From Diphasiastrum complanatum (lineage: Eukaryota; Streptophyta; Lycopodiopsida; Lycopodiales; Lycopodiaceae): a stretch of DNA of 64,000 bases. Location: NCBI GenBank assembly GCA_029204225.1, contig CM055097.1, positions 32,830,802-32,894,801 of the forward strand. The letters run 5' to 3'. A program made the translations under genes and the position numbers. Shown here piece after piece: positions 33,614-45,926 of the stretch; the first letter of the stretch is position 1; each line of letters begins with the position of its first letter. The notes under the pieces were generated by a model, which ran no database searches, had not been told where the DNA came from, and saw nothing but the letters and a program-made list of their open reading frames with translations.

Positions 33614-36600
33614 ATGCTCTATATGTCAAGAAGGTCTCGAAATGACAGAAGTAGAAAAACTCCAAGCAGTTTACATCAAATCAGAAACAGTCAACGTCAA
33701 GAACAATCATCAAATCAACATTCGTCAAAGAAGAAGATGTTTTGCAGGTATTGCAAGCACAATAACCATGAGATCCAGGATTGCCGAATTCTCAAATCAA
33801 AAAATATAACCAAGCAACCTGATCACATCTTTTGAAGTCGAAATGGACGAAGGCGCTTTTATGGTCAAAGACGAATACGTGAATTTGGATGATTCGTGGT
33901 TTCTAGATTTTGGAGCTTCTCAACATATGACAATCATCGTGATATTTTCAATTCTTACACGCCTTACAGCACAAAGAAGTATGTTCATCTTGGTGATGAT
34001 AGCACTCACACTATCGAAGGTGAAGGTATCGTAAGATTAAGATTCCAGCATGATCAATTCAAACTACTGTCAAAAGTCTTGTATGTTTCTAAATTCTCTA
34101 CAAATCTGTTATCAGTAAGTAGAATTACAGATTTAGGTCATAAGGTGGAGTTTGAGTTTGATCAATGTAGAATTATCGATAGGAGTAATAAGGTCTTTGC
34201 ACTCGACAAGAGGCACGGATACTTATATAGATTGGCACACTGTTATTCTGATTCTAGTCAAGCCTTGAAAACCTATGTTCTTGTCAATAAAGCATTACTA
34301 TGGCATCATCACTTAGGACACTTGAATTATGCATTTGTTTCAAACATGTCTAGACAATCCTTAGCACTTGATCTCGGCTATCCTTCTAGCAAAATCGATC
34401 TCCTTGTCTGCCATAGCTACATTCTTGGAAAGCAAACTAGGATTTCTTTAAGATCGAGTCATAGGCGTGCAGCAAAAGGTCTGTTAAATGTTGTTCATTC
34501 AGATAAATGTGGACCTATGCAAACTCCATCATTGCTAGATGCAAAGTATTTCATTACCTTTATTGAAGAATTCTCTAGAAAAACAATTGTTTACAATCAA
34601 AGCATTGATGTCGACAACGGGGGAGAATATATCTCCACTGAATTTAAGGAGTACTGCCTTAACAACGACATTGAGCAACAATACATTACCTCCTATTCGC
34701 CTCAGTCAATTGGTCTTGTTGAGAGAAAGAACAGAACCTTAGTGGAATCGACAAAGTGCATGTTATCACAGGCATCACTCCCAAAGTCCTTCTGGGCTAA
34801 AGCTGTATCAACAACAAACTATATTCATAAAAGATGTCCTGATAAAGGTCTCTTAGACAAAACACCATTCGAAGTTTGGACATGTACCAAACCTTCTTTA
34901 TAAAACTTACGAGTTTTTAGATGTACTACTTATGCACAGATTCCTCATGATCTCAAGAAGAAGTTCAATTTTCAGAGTATCAAATGTATTTTCATCAACT
35001 ACACTACTTCAGATCAAGCTTACAAGCTGTTTGATCCCATTGAGTCGAAGATATTCACTAGCCGGGATGTGATCCTCATTGAAGATCAGTTTATCGACCT
35101 CAAGGGAAAAGGCAAATCCCATGTAGCCGACTTGTCTGACTCTTCCGAGATATTGAACTTCGAGGTTCCTCAATCAACTATTCCCATTGAAAGTCCAAGC
35201 TCATCCACTTTCAATGAACAACATATCAATGGCGAATCTGAAGATGATGATGTTGCAATTCAGCAACTACAATATGATGAAAATAATCAACTTCCTCTAT
35301 TCCCCAGAAGATCATCAAGAACTAGCAGACCACCTATCAAGTATATCGATGAGTCTGCAGCCTACCTTATTCAGGAGCCGACGATTGTCTAAGAGCCACT
35401 CTAGAATGAAGCTATGGATAAAGAGTATTCATCTCTTATCAAGAACCAGACATGGACGATTGTCGAATTACTTGCTAGTAGAAACGTAGTTGATTGCAAA
35501 TGGATTTTCAAAGTCAAGTACAAAGCAGATGGAAGCATCGACAGAAGAAAAGCCCGACATGTCGTCAAAGGATTTTCTCAGGGATACAACGTCGATTACA
35601 CTGAGACCTTCAGTCCAGTAGTCAAGCATTCTTCTATTTGACTTTTATTATCGATTGCTTGTACAGCAGATTTGGAAATACATCAAATGGATGTACAAAC
35701 AACATATCTTAATGGAGTCATCAAAGAGGACATTTACATGGTGCAACCCGAAGGTTATATTATCAAAGGTAAACACAATCATGTGTGTAAACTCCATAAA
35801 GCACTTTATGGCTTGAAGCAATATGCTCGAGCATGGTTTCAAAGGATCAATACTTTTCTCATTGATCAAGGCTATATACCAAGCTCTTCATATTCGAATG
35901 TTTACTTCAAGACAGTGCAACAGTGTCATTATCACTTTATATGTGGACGACACATTGCTCTTTGACAACAACATCAATTTGATAAAAGAAGGCAAGACAA
36001 TTCTATCTTCCAAATTTGACATGACCGATCTGGGCGAAGCTCATTTCTACCTTGGTATTCAAATCCACAGAGACAAAAAAATCGAAAGTTGATCTACATT
36101 ACTCAGCAGAGGTACATCTACAATATGCTAGTCAGATATAATCTGTTAATTGCAAGTTAGCTCTCTCACCAATGGAACTAGGTCTCAAATTGTCGAATGG
36201 CCAATGTCCCTGAAAAATCGAAGAGAAGGAGAAGATGCGTGAGTATCTTTATCATTCAATAATAGGATCTCTTATGTACGCAATGATCTGTACCAGGCTA
36301 GACATAGCTTTTGCAGTTAGCTCCGTAAGTCAGTATATGACTAACCCTGGTATAACACATTGGAAGGCTCTTATCATAGTTATGAGATATCTTCGAGCTA
36401 CTATGGACTTTTGCATTTGTTATGGAGTAGTCGACAATGACAAACTCAGTTTACTCAGTGGTTACATAGATGCAAATTGGGCAAGATATATAGACACCCG
36501 TAAATCCACTTCTTGATTCACATTCTTCCTCAACAATGGTCCTATTTCCTCGAACAGTAACAAGCAATCTTCGATAGATCTATCTTCTACAAAATTAGAG

Positions 36601-36845
36601 TATATCGCCGTCTCACAAGCTACAAAGGAAGCGATTTGTTTGAGAAACTTACTCTCAGACATCAGTCTGAATCGATATGCTCCGACTTCACTATTTTGTG
36701 ATAATCAAAGTGCTATTGCTTTGTCAACCAACCCTAGATTTCATTCTAGGAGTAAGCACATTGAACTCAAATATCACTATGTTAGAAACAAAGTTCTCAA
36801 CAAAGAGGTCAGATTGTGTAGGCTGATAACATCTCATCACCAATA
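33614..36845 (+). pseudogene. Decayed Ty1/copia gag-pol (element E)
   Basis: Domains in order: Gag knuckle FCRYCKHNNHEIQDCRIL near 33.74 kb; protease SWFLDFGASQHMT near 33.89 kb (DFGA where DSGA is usual); integrase zinc region WHHHLGHLN near 34.3 kb; VDNGGEY near 34.61 kb and GLVERKNRTLVE near 34.70 kb; linker; RT with DCKWIFKVKYKADGSIDRRK near 35.49 kb, DVQTTYLNGVIKEDIYMVQP near 35.69 kb and LYVDDTLLFD near 35.94 kb; RNase H with LFCDNQSAIALSTNPRFHSR near 36.7 kb. Several stops and frameshifts split it. It ends at KEVRLC near 36.82 kb, just before gypsy D. Its Gag knuckle closely resembles that of element G. Confidence 0.92.
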
Positions 36846-39770
36846 AGCTCCTGCCCGCTCCATCCAGTGACAGAACCACACCAATTATCTATCCTAACCC
36901 CAATGAGGAGATCCATTCGAGAGACAAATATCAAAAGCTCATCCATGAAGCTGATAATAAGGAGGAGGCTATAGTCACACCTAGAGATCAAACCCCAGAT
37001 AACCCAACCGTAGAAGGAGCCGAGATATGGGGAGATTTGCTTCAAGCAAATGTTACCCTCCCATTTGGAGTACTCTGGAAGTACACCAGAAAATGGCGGA
37101 AAGAGTTATGCTCAATTGAAGATAACATCCCATCACCAGACCTCCCTAAGGTGCCCCTGCATCTGACTAATCCTGCAAGCGACAAGGGAAATATACGCAT
37201 TCATACAACTTACGGACATTCCCGCGTTGTCTTGGTAGTATTAGATGGCAGATCGGGAGTCAACATAATATTAGCATCCCTGATGAAGGAGTAGGGTCTT
37301 CACGCTTCCATGAAACAACCGAACTATCAACTTTGAATGGTAGATCAAAGTGTGGTAACACCATTAGGCCTAGTACCAGACATAAGGCTGAAACTAGGAG
37401 GTTTGAGCTTCACGCTAGATTTGGTAGTGCTCGATCTCCCTAGCAATGCCTATTCCTATGAATTACTCCTAGGTAGGCCATGGCTCTCTAACGCACGCAT
37501 AGTGCATGATTGGAATAGAGAGCACGTTACATTTGGCAATCAAGAAACATCAATCACAATCGACTCTGCTGGTAAGATCAAACCCGCACAAATCACCAAA
37601 TATGGATCCAGAGTCTATTCTTGAAAATTACCGTGACATCGAAGAGAAGGGCAACTATACCAAGGCTACGGATATCATCAACTGGAGCCACAACTTGACA
37701 ACAATCGATTGTGTCAATGCAGAACATTGCGAGCTCAATACACATCACACTGATAGCGATGAATTTACCGTTGAACCAACTGATTTGGATACTCCTATCT
37801 TCAATGTCAGTTATGTTAACATTCAGCCCCACAACGAGGACTTGCTTCACCTCGCTTGGCTACCTTATGACGAATCAATAACCTTGTATATCGATGATGA
37901 GAGTGTTTTACGCTCTCAAGAGTTTGATACTGACTCCGACATGACCGATATTACAGATGTAGCTATTCTGTGCTTCATGGATGCCATTCCCCTATGGCTA
38001 CTCCCGGAGAAGGTCCGAGAAATAGAGCCTAAGTCTAGCATTGCTGCAACCAAATTGGACCAACGTAAGTTATATCGTGTCAAATGATTGGTATACGAAT
38101 GGGAGATACATGATACTGAATCTATCTACGCGATAGATGACGCAATCTCAACCGAAGTCCCTCAAGCATCCAAGCCACACAAAAACACCGTTCACAAGGT
38201 GCATGTGAAACCAACTAGGAAGGAAGCTATCCGTGAGAAAATGAAAAAGATTATAGAGGTGGATCCTCCTCGTAATCTCACGATAGCTCGAGAAACCCCG
38301 GGTGAAGCACAATCCTCTAGGACCACAAGCCACACAACTAGAACCCCTAAAGATCCACCTAAGGCCAGGACTAAGAAGCCCTACACCCATGATAAAATTG
38401 ATATGCCCAACCATTTCAAGGACTTCACCACTGAAAATGTAACTATCCACCTGCCTCAAGCTCAACGGGAGCCGAAGGGGAATGAGCCATATGATGGCCC
38501 CGCTCAAACCATAAAGTTAAATTTTCAAGAGCCTAATGAGATAGAGGAAAAGTTTGTCCATATTGGAGCACACCTCAACACCGAGCAATGTTTGGCCTCA
38601 GAGAAACTCCTTAGAAAATATCGTCATAACTTCACATGGAACTACAAGGACATGAAGGGGGTAGATCCTTCGGTTTCCGTGCATAGAATCCCATTAAAGA
38701 AGGATGCTAAACCCCATGCCAGTAGACCTTGTCGTTGTAATCCAATCTATAGAGCATGCATCAAAGAAGAACTCCAAAAGCTCTTGGAGGCAGGTTTCAT
38801 CTACGAGGTGGAACATACAGATTGGGTATCATCTATCGTTGTGGTCTCAAAGAAGAATGGGAAGCTTCGTATCTGTGTCGACTATCGCAATTTAAACATT
38901 GCCACAGTCCCGTATGGCGAATATATTGGAAAACCTAGTTGGGGATGAAGTTTACTCCTTCCTAGATGGCTTCAGTGGATACAACTTAGTTGTTATCTCT
39001 AAAGAAGGCCAACCCAAAATGGCTTTTGCTACGGAATGGGGTATGTTCTGCTGGCGCGTTATGCCATTTGGATTGTGTAATGCGCCATGTACCTTCCAAC
39101 GTGTCATGCAAGCAGCATTTTATGATCTCATCGGTGACAACCTTGAGATCTATCTTGATGACATTGGGGTGCACTCGGAAGAATCCACGCACCTGGCCGT
39201 ACTCGAACGTATTTTCATACAATGCCAGAGGTATGGTATTTCTCTTAATCCTGAAAAATGTCAGATATGGGTCACCCATGGTGTCGTACTTGGTCACATT
39301 GTATCGCGCAAGGGGATTGCCACTGACCCAAAGAAGATCAAAGTCATCGTTGAGAGGTCAGAACCTAAAACGGTCCGAGACACTTATTGTTTTATGGGTC
39401 ATGCTAATTCCATATTCGTGATTTTGCTAGTAAGGCATGATGGATATATAGAGTGACCGTAAATCCTAAGTGGACGGATGAACAGAGAGGCCTTCCAAGA
39501 ACTCAAACACGCCTTGACAACTGCTCCTATCTTGCAAGCTCCAGATTACATGAAGGAGTTTCACGTCCACACTGATGCATCGAAGTTTTCCATCGGTGCA
39601 GTGCTAACTCAACTAGGAGAGTACAAGACGGACTATCCAATTCGTTTCCTTAGTAGGCAATTAACATATGCAGAGATGAACTACACCACAACTAAGAGAG
39701 AAGCATTAGTGATGATTTATGCCATCTAGAAGTTTTGACATTATCTTCTAGGTAAACCCTTTGTATTTTT
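36846..39770 (+). pseudogene. Ty3/gypsy protease-RT-RNase H (element D), cut by copia C
   Basis: Protease region VVLVVLDGRSGVNIILASL near 37.22 kb, then LLGRPWLSNARIVHDW near 37.46 kb. A long linker frame (37.5-38.6 kb) leads into RT: WVSSIVVVSKKNGKLRICVD near 38.83 kb, PFGLCNAPCTFQRVMQAAF near 39.06 kb, catalytic EIYLDDIGVHSEE near 39.14 kb, and HGVVLGHIVSRKGIATDPKK near 39.28 kb. RNase H follows (EFHVHTDASKFSIGAVLTQ near 39.56 kb, KREALVMIYAI near 39.7 kb) and stops abruptly after GKPFVFF, where copia C's LTR starts. The frame is split by a few stops and shifts. Domain order and wording match gypsy B on the other strand. Confidence 0.92.
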
Positions 39771-40420
39771 TGTGAAAGATTTCAGATCCTTAAGATCCAA
39801 TCTACTTGAATGATCTTTGGTTAGAAAGAGAAATACACTACCAATTTCACCAATGTAGAAAAATCAGCATCTACACACAATTTGAGATGCAAACACTAAT
39901 AGAACTTGATCAAACTTGAATGAAATGATTATGTACTGTTGCTGTCCATACAAAACCAGCAAGCTACTATATTTCACACGTGTGGATCCAAAAATAGCAA
40001 ATATAGATCATTCTACACATAGAATTGCAAGCAATCACCAAGATAGTGCACCAATGGATAGTAGAACCCAAGAGAACCATGTATAAGCATGAAATGAGAT
40101 AGAGAAGAGAGAAGATAACTCTCTCCACGAGTTACATCCTTTTATAGCAGGTCCAAACCCTATTTGGCCACTTGGCTTTCCCACCAAAATGCTAACCCTA
40201 CCAATTTTGGGTCTAGATTCAATGTACCCAACTTATTCAAATTGAATCTACTCAAACTCACATTCTATCTTTCCCACACTTTCAAAAAGTGTTTATTCAA
40301 ATGAAATTTAGACTAATGAACTTTGAAAAGTCAACCTCTAAGTCTAAAACAAATTTTGGCCTCAATATGCCAAATATGGAAATATTGCAAAATGTGATGA
40401 AACTAGTTGAATCTTTCACA
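39771..40420 (-). repeat. 3' LTR of copia element C
   Basis: Ends TGTGAAAGATT...AATCTTTCACA form an 11-bp inverted terminal repeat; 650 bp. On the element strand it holds a TATA-type CTATAAAAGG near 40.14 kb. A G-box palindrome TTCACACGTGTGGA lies at 39973-39986. It splits the RNase H of gypsy D. Confidence 0.9.
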
Positions 40421-43010
40421 CTCCCTCTTCAACTAGTTTTAGCATAGACTTTGATAATACTCCAAGTGAAGTCCTATGCTTCATGAACAAGTCTTTTTCC
40501 AATGATTTGGTGAAGATATCAGCTACACATTCCCTTGAAGACACATGTTGAAGCTCCACCTCCTTTGCAATGACTCGCTCCCTCACAAAATGATATTGTA
40601 TCTCAATATGCTTGCTCCTAGCATGAAAGATAGTATTGGATGCCATTCTTTGGGCTGATTGATTGTCACAAAAGATGGTTGGGCTCTCTGAAAAATCTAG
40701 CAAGTGAAGATCCTTGATCATCCTCTTGATCCATACCATCTCCTTTGTGCAATGTGTAAGAGCTTTGTACTCGGCCTCACTAGATGACAATGAGATAGTG
40801 GCTTGTTTCTTTGACATCCATGATATAGCTCCATCACCTATGAAAATACAATAAGAACTAATGGATTTCCTATCCATTACATCTCCAGCATAGTCCGAAT
40901 CTGAAAATCCAAAAAGATTAGGTGATGATCCCTCATACAATATGCCAAAATCTCGAGTTCCAATGATGTACCTCAAAACTCGCTTTCCTAGCTTCCAATG
41001 CTCCTCACTAGGATCTTGCATGAATTGACTCAATCTTCCAACACAATAGCTTAGATCAGGTCTAGTAATGGATAGATAGATGAGTGAACCAACTAGCTTT
41101 CTATAGAGAGTAATGTCCTTGAAGGATCTTTCATTACCTCTTATCATTAGCTTTACATGAGACTCCATAGGTGTATCAATAGCTTTTGCATCTACCATAT
41201 GAAATCTTTCTAGAATAGAATTAGCATACTTCTCTTGACAAATGAAAGTAGATTGAGAAGATCTAATGACTTCTATTCCTAAAATGTAATGCAAATTACC
41301 AAGATCATGCACCTCAAACTCCTTCTTAAGAGCATTCTTGATGTCCTCCACATCTTGATTGTCTCCACCACTCAAGATGATATCATCCACATAGATTAGC
41401 AAGATGGTAACATCATTTCCAGCAAACCTAAAATAAAGTGAATGATCATACTCACTCATAACAAAGCCTTGAGAGAGTAAAAAAGTGTTAAGCTTAGCAT
41501 ACCAACTCCTTGGTGCTTGCTTAAGGCCATACAAACTCTTTTGTAGAAGACACACATGATTTGGCTTTGTTGATGAGATGTAGCTCTCGGGTTGCTCCAT
41601 GTATACTTTCTCCTCAAGATCACCATTCAAGAATGCATTTGAAATGTCCATTTGCCATAGATCCCATCCATAAAGTGTAGCAAGTGAAATGATGACTTGA
41701 ATGCTTACCATCTTTGCCACGGGTGCAAAGGTCTCATCATAGTCAATTCCTTGTTGTTGAGCATATCCTTTTGCCACTAACCTTGCCTTGTACTTGTTGA
41801 TAGATCCATCTTGGTTTGTCTTCACCTTGAAGATCCATTTGCATCCAATAGCTTTCTTGTCCTTAGGCAACTCCACCAATCTCCATGTTCCATTCTTCAT
41901 AAGAGCTTGATACTCAAGATCCATTGCTTGGATCCACTCCTCTTCTTTCCTTGCTTGATCTACACTTGTAGGCTCATCCAAAGAGGTTAGGAAAGCAACA
42001 TAATTTTCAGAAACTACTTGCTTACCCTTTTGATCATATGTGAGCCTTGAAGGTACTTGTCTTTCTCTTGATGTTCTCCTTGGCTTTTGACTTGATGAAG
42101 GTCCATCATCACCACCATCCAAAGTAGAATCCTTCTCATCAACATCAAGAATGTTAGAACCATCTACTTTACCATCAATCATGCTTGAAGACACCTTTGG
42201 AATGTTTCCCTCATCAAAAATGACATCTCTACCAACAATCACTTTGTTAGTAGAAGGAATGTAAACCTTGTAGGCTTTACTCACCTCACTATATCCAACA
42301 AAAATACCTCTTCTTGAAGATGGATCCTCCTTGGTCCTATCATCAAGAGTAATGTTGACATAGCATGTGCATCCAAAGGTTCTTAGAAAGTTGACACTTG
42401 GCCTCCTCTTGAATAGCATCTCAAAAGGTGTCCTTCCATCCAAAATAGCACTCAGGCCACCTATTGCACAAGAAAATGGCACACAACAAAGCTTGATCCC
42501 AAAATGGTTTGTCAAGATTAGCACTTAACCTCATAGCTTTAGCACTTTCACATAAAGTTCTATTCTTCCTTTCAGCCACTCCATTTTGTTGTGGGGTCCT
42601 TGATGTTGTATACTCCCTCTTGATCCCATGCTCATCACAAAAGGCCTTGAACTTGTTAGATATGTACTCACCACCATTGTCACCTCTCAAGCACTTGATC
42701 TTTGTGGAGAATTGGTTCTCCCTTGCATTCTTGAACTTGACAAAGACATCATACACTTCATCCTTGCTCTTTAGTAGATAGATCCAACAAAATCTACTAA
42801 AATCATCAATGAATGTTACATACATCTTAGCTCCACTATTGCTAATTGTAGTAAATCCATGAATATCCGAATGTACAAGTTGAAAAGGCTTTGTAGATCT
42901 AGAAATAGATCTAGTATAAGGTAGTCTATGTGGCTTAGACAAAGCACAAGACTCACAAACATGCTTGTCATTACTTAAGGAACTTGGAAGACCAATCACA
43001 ACCTTCTTCC
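40416..43010 (-). pseudogene. Ty1/copia integrase-RT-RNase H (element C), 5'-truncated
   Basis: From 43.01 kb on the - strand: pre-integrase HVCESCALSKPHRLPYTRS; integrase HSDIHGF, RGDNGGEYISNKF and NGVAERKNRTLCE; then a one-step frameshift near 42.45 kb. A 702-residue open frame (to 40416) carries the rest: TPFEMLFKRRPSVNFLRTFG, FVGYSEVSKAYKVY, a linker rich in Ser and Asp, RT with AIGCKWIFKVKTNQDGSINK and LLIYVDDIILSGG, and RNase H with GFSDSDYAGD, SLSSSEAEYKAL and the tail VADIFTKSLE. Gag, protease and the 5' LTR are missing; similarity stops at 43.00-43.02 kb. The Pol stop codon TGA is formed by the first bases of the LTR. RT and RNase H look undamaged. Confidence 0.95.
40421..40430 (-). 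promoter_or_regulatory. Polypurine tract of element C
   Basis: The element strand reads GAAGAGGGAG directly before the LTR TGTGAAAG. This is the second-strand priming site. It is also coding: it supplies the last codons of Pol. Confidence 0.85.
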
Positions 43011-43019
43011 TTTCACTGT

Positions 43020-45057
43020 TAAACACGCCACCTACTACCACCACACCATTTCCTACTGCCACCACTTTCACAATACTTTCTATTTCTCCAGTCACAAATG
43101 CGGACACATCTCCAATCCCTATCACCATCACTCAAACATCACACCCTCCATCTGCTCAATCCGTCCATCATGAACAGTACACCACATTGTATCAAAACAT
43201 ACAACAAAATCTCCCACCATCCCACGCACCTACCTCTTAGCAGTATCCTCCTATTGGGGAGTGGCAATACCTTCCGAAAAATGTGCGACGGGCCATCAAT
43301 GCTCAAAGTGATGCCATGCATTACCTCTACTCTTCAATCAATGAGTATCAAAATTGGTGCAACTTCTCGCAAGAGGAAAATGTGCAGCTAACAAACAAGG
43401 TACAAGAATGGAAAAATTTATTCCACAGAATTAGAATAAGAGGTCGCTCAATAAAAAAACAAAGAAAGAAAACTCATGGCTGACTTCAAAGAGCTGCACC
43501 GAACTAACAAGGACGTTAAAGCACGCTTACAACGTAGGGATAATCTCATCAAGACCTAGAAACACAGTTAGAAGGTGAACGACAAAGCCACAAGAACTTA
43601 CGGGCCGCTATGATGGGCAATATTCAACGGATTAATTTCAACCAGTTCCAAGCACCACCAATCCCGGAGGCCACCGTAATACCTCTCGCTTCCTATCAGA
43701 AGTTAACTCAGGTACTGATGGTGAACCAGACGCAAGCAAAACAATTGTAGTAGGCCACTCTAGCAAATCAAACTGCGCTCAACACACGGATTGAGGAGCT
43801 AGAAGGACAGCTAAAAACATTACGCCAGCAGCCACCAACATTACACACAAAGCATGAAGAAACACACACCAAGCACCATAGACAACAGGATGCAGGAACT
43901 GATGATCCTGGACCTTCACGCTACACAGGACAACAACGGGATAATCCAGGGTATCCCTCGACAATGGTGGAACCTCAAAGAACACAACGGGTTACTACCA
44001 CGAACCACAAACGAGGCATCTCAGCTAAAGAGCCTAATCCCACTACCACTCAACCTGACACCACCTATCAAGCCTCATCACCCTCACCCGATGACACACC
44101 CCTCTCCCCACCACATGAACAATCACCTCACCACCTCGACACTCAACCTTATTCACCATCCACTACTTATCTACTCCGCAAATACCCAACCCTCCCCCGT
44201 GAACTTTTCACAAGCATACCTAACCCTCCACCACCCACACTTACCACAACTACAGAGGTACGAACAGGGTCATGCCAAAGAATCCTAGCCGACAGATGTT
44301 AATGTCAGAGGAGTTTATTAAAGCGTATTCAAACTGGGAGGACCGAGGTGGGTACACTCTTCCCGATTTCATGATATGTAAATCTCACAAGCAAAAAGTG
44401 TTAGCATTGGTCCCACAATCTCAGTAGCGACATGCTATGATGTTGGAAAATGCACATGCTTTTGAGAGAGATATCGCGGCACCAATTATATGCGTGTCAA
44501 TCCAACATACTATCCCATAAGGCACAGAGAAGTATTCGCACCAGAGAGGGTTCCTAATAAAATATATTGGCCAATTCTACCTAAAGAAGTTGAGACCGAC
44601 AACGGCCGATTTTGTAGCCAATTGCAACTATTTCTACCGGAGACATCATACAAATCCGGACCGCCATGTTAGGTACTTTGCAGATCATTGCGGCCTAATA
44701 TCATTTCTTTCTACCTTATTGTTTCTGGGATAGAGATCTGCCGCCAATAGTTTTGGATCTATATAAGCCCCTAAGCATACCCATGGATCACATCAATGTG
44801 GCAAGGCTTTACTATTGGGCGGCGATCACCAACGAACTTCACGTTGACATGGTTGAATCTTGGTACATGTACGGATTTCTACAGAAGTGTTGATTACTAT
44901 CGATCGCAACCATTTTTGGGCAAAATTCGATTTGAGAGAATGGAACAGATTGGCAGAGAAGTTCATAAAATTCGGGTCGCCATCAATGCAGAGCTGCGGG
45001 AAGACCAGACAAGACAACAAGCAGCTGCAATTGGCATGGGACCGCCAATCTTTTGAT
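43020..45057 (+). pseudogene. Gypsy-type ORF before the polypurine tract (element J), function unknown
   Basis: A Pro/Thr/His-rich coding region with a few stops and shifts. It opens with Thr-Pro-rich sequence and then PPIGEWQYLPKNVRRAINAQ and a helical EEENVQ-type stretch near 43.3-43.5 kb. Coiled-coil-like Gln-rich sequence follows near 43.8 kb (RIEELEGQLKTLRQQPPTLH), then a long Pro/Ser/Thr-rich stretch (43.95-44.2 kb) and a folded-looking end: FIKAYSNWEDRGGYTLPDFM near 44.31 kb, YFADHCGLISFLLPYCFWDR near 44.68 kb, YMYGFLQKC near 44.87 kb, stop after MGPPIF. It sits directly before a polypurine tract and LTR, where an extra 3' ORF lies in some plant gypsy elements. It could equally be a Gag of a rearranged element. 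No knuckle, protease or RT motif is seen. Confidence 0.55.
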
Positions 45058-45068
45058 GGAGGGGATAA
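45058..45068 (+). promoter_or_regulatory. Polypurine tract of element J
   Basis: GGAGGGGATAA directly before TGTAGGCTGATATTC, the LTR start. Confidence 0.75.
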
Positions 45069-45560
45069 TGTAGGCTGATATTCTAAGGAATATTTGAGCC
45101 ATATTCTAAGGATACAGACTTAAGCCTAGAACTGGATCAGTCAAGTTTAGGCCTTTGCGCCATGTTGTAACGGCTTAAAGTTGTTTAGGTCTAAGCCTAA
45201 GTCTAGAAGATTGGAACTTAAACTAGCATGAATAAGTTCAACTTAAGTGATTTCAGTTGTTTATGGTCCATTGGGAGTATGTCCCAAGTACCAATTTAAT
45301 TAAGGTAAGCCTATGTGGTCTATTTGTCCCATAGTGCCTTTTTGTAAGTGACTACCACTCCAAGTATATATAGGAGTGGAAAAGTCCCTTTTGGAAGAAG
45401 AACCTCATTTGCATAACAGAGCTTTATCTTCTTTCATTGAGAGTTCTCCTCTGTGACGATTTATAATTGTTACACTGTGCATTATAATTTCTATGAACCA
45501 AGTTAATTAGTTTTATTTTATCGTTGGGCCTTTCACAAGTAGGTTAAGCCTTTGTGAAGT
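45069..45560 (+). repeat. 3' LTR of gypsy-type element J (end approximate)
   Basis: Starts TGTAGGCTGATATTC. Contains a TATA-type TATATATAGGAGTGG near 45.36 kb and a leader-like stretch. The phrase TTAAGCC/TAAGCCT recurs. No mirror-image end was found, so the right border is a guess. Confidence 0.6.
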
Positions 45561-45811
45561 TGGGTTTTAGGTTAAGCCGTCATTTGTTTTAGGCTAAGCA
45601 ATCATTTGAGTCAGTTCCTAAGTAGAGAAATGAGAGAAGAGCATATCTTACCCTCAAAATACTCATCATATGATTGTACTGTCTTCTTAGTATCCATATC
45701 CAGGCTAGTTGGGAAAGCCTTAGTGAGGGTTAGTTGGGAGAAGCCATGACTCAATCTAGCCATAGCCAGTGTGGATGCTAAAGAGCTAACAGATTGCAGT
45801 ACTGTTGAATG

Positions 45812-45919
45812 CAAGATATGACTGCAAATATTTTTACCAAAGCATTAAGCTTGGATGCACACAGAAAGTTCTATGCGGAACTAAGTGTAAAGGTCAAGGC
45901 ATTCATGGATTCAAATTAA
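45812..45919 (+). pseudogene. Copia RNase H tail, 3' end of a truncated element
   Basis: Reads QDMTANIFTKALSLDAHRKF and ends VKVKAFMDSN-stop. This is the ADIFTKAL-type C-terminus of copia Pol. The rest of the element upstream is absent. A purine tract AAGGGGGG and an LTR follow. Confidence 0.85.
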
Positions 45920-45926
45920 GGGGGGG

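Noticed and set aside
36816-36830. TGTAGGCTGAT at 36.82 kb as an LTR start of element J (same 11 bases as 45069)
   Set aside because: At 36.82 kb these bases encode the end of copia E's RNase H region (C-R-L-I-T), so the match is probably coincidence.
42965-43391. A + strand Thr/Pro-rich frame as the start of element J
   Set aside because: Its first part lies over copia C's integrase frame on the other strand; only the part right of about 43.02 kb can belong to J.
45611-45814. A - strand 67-residue frame beside the copia RNase H tail
   Set aside because: No known motif was seen, and its right end overlaps the + strand RNase H tail. Too little to call a gene.
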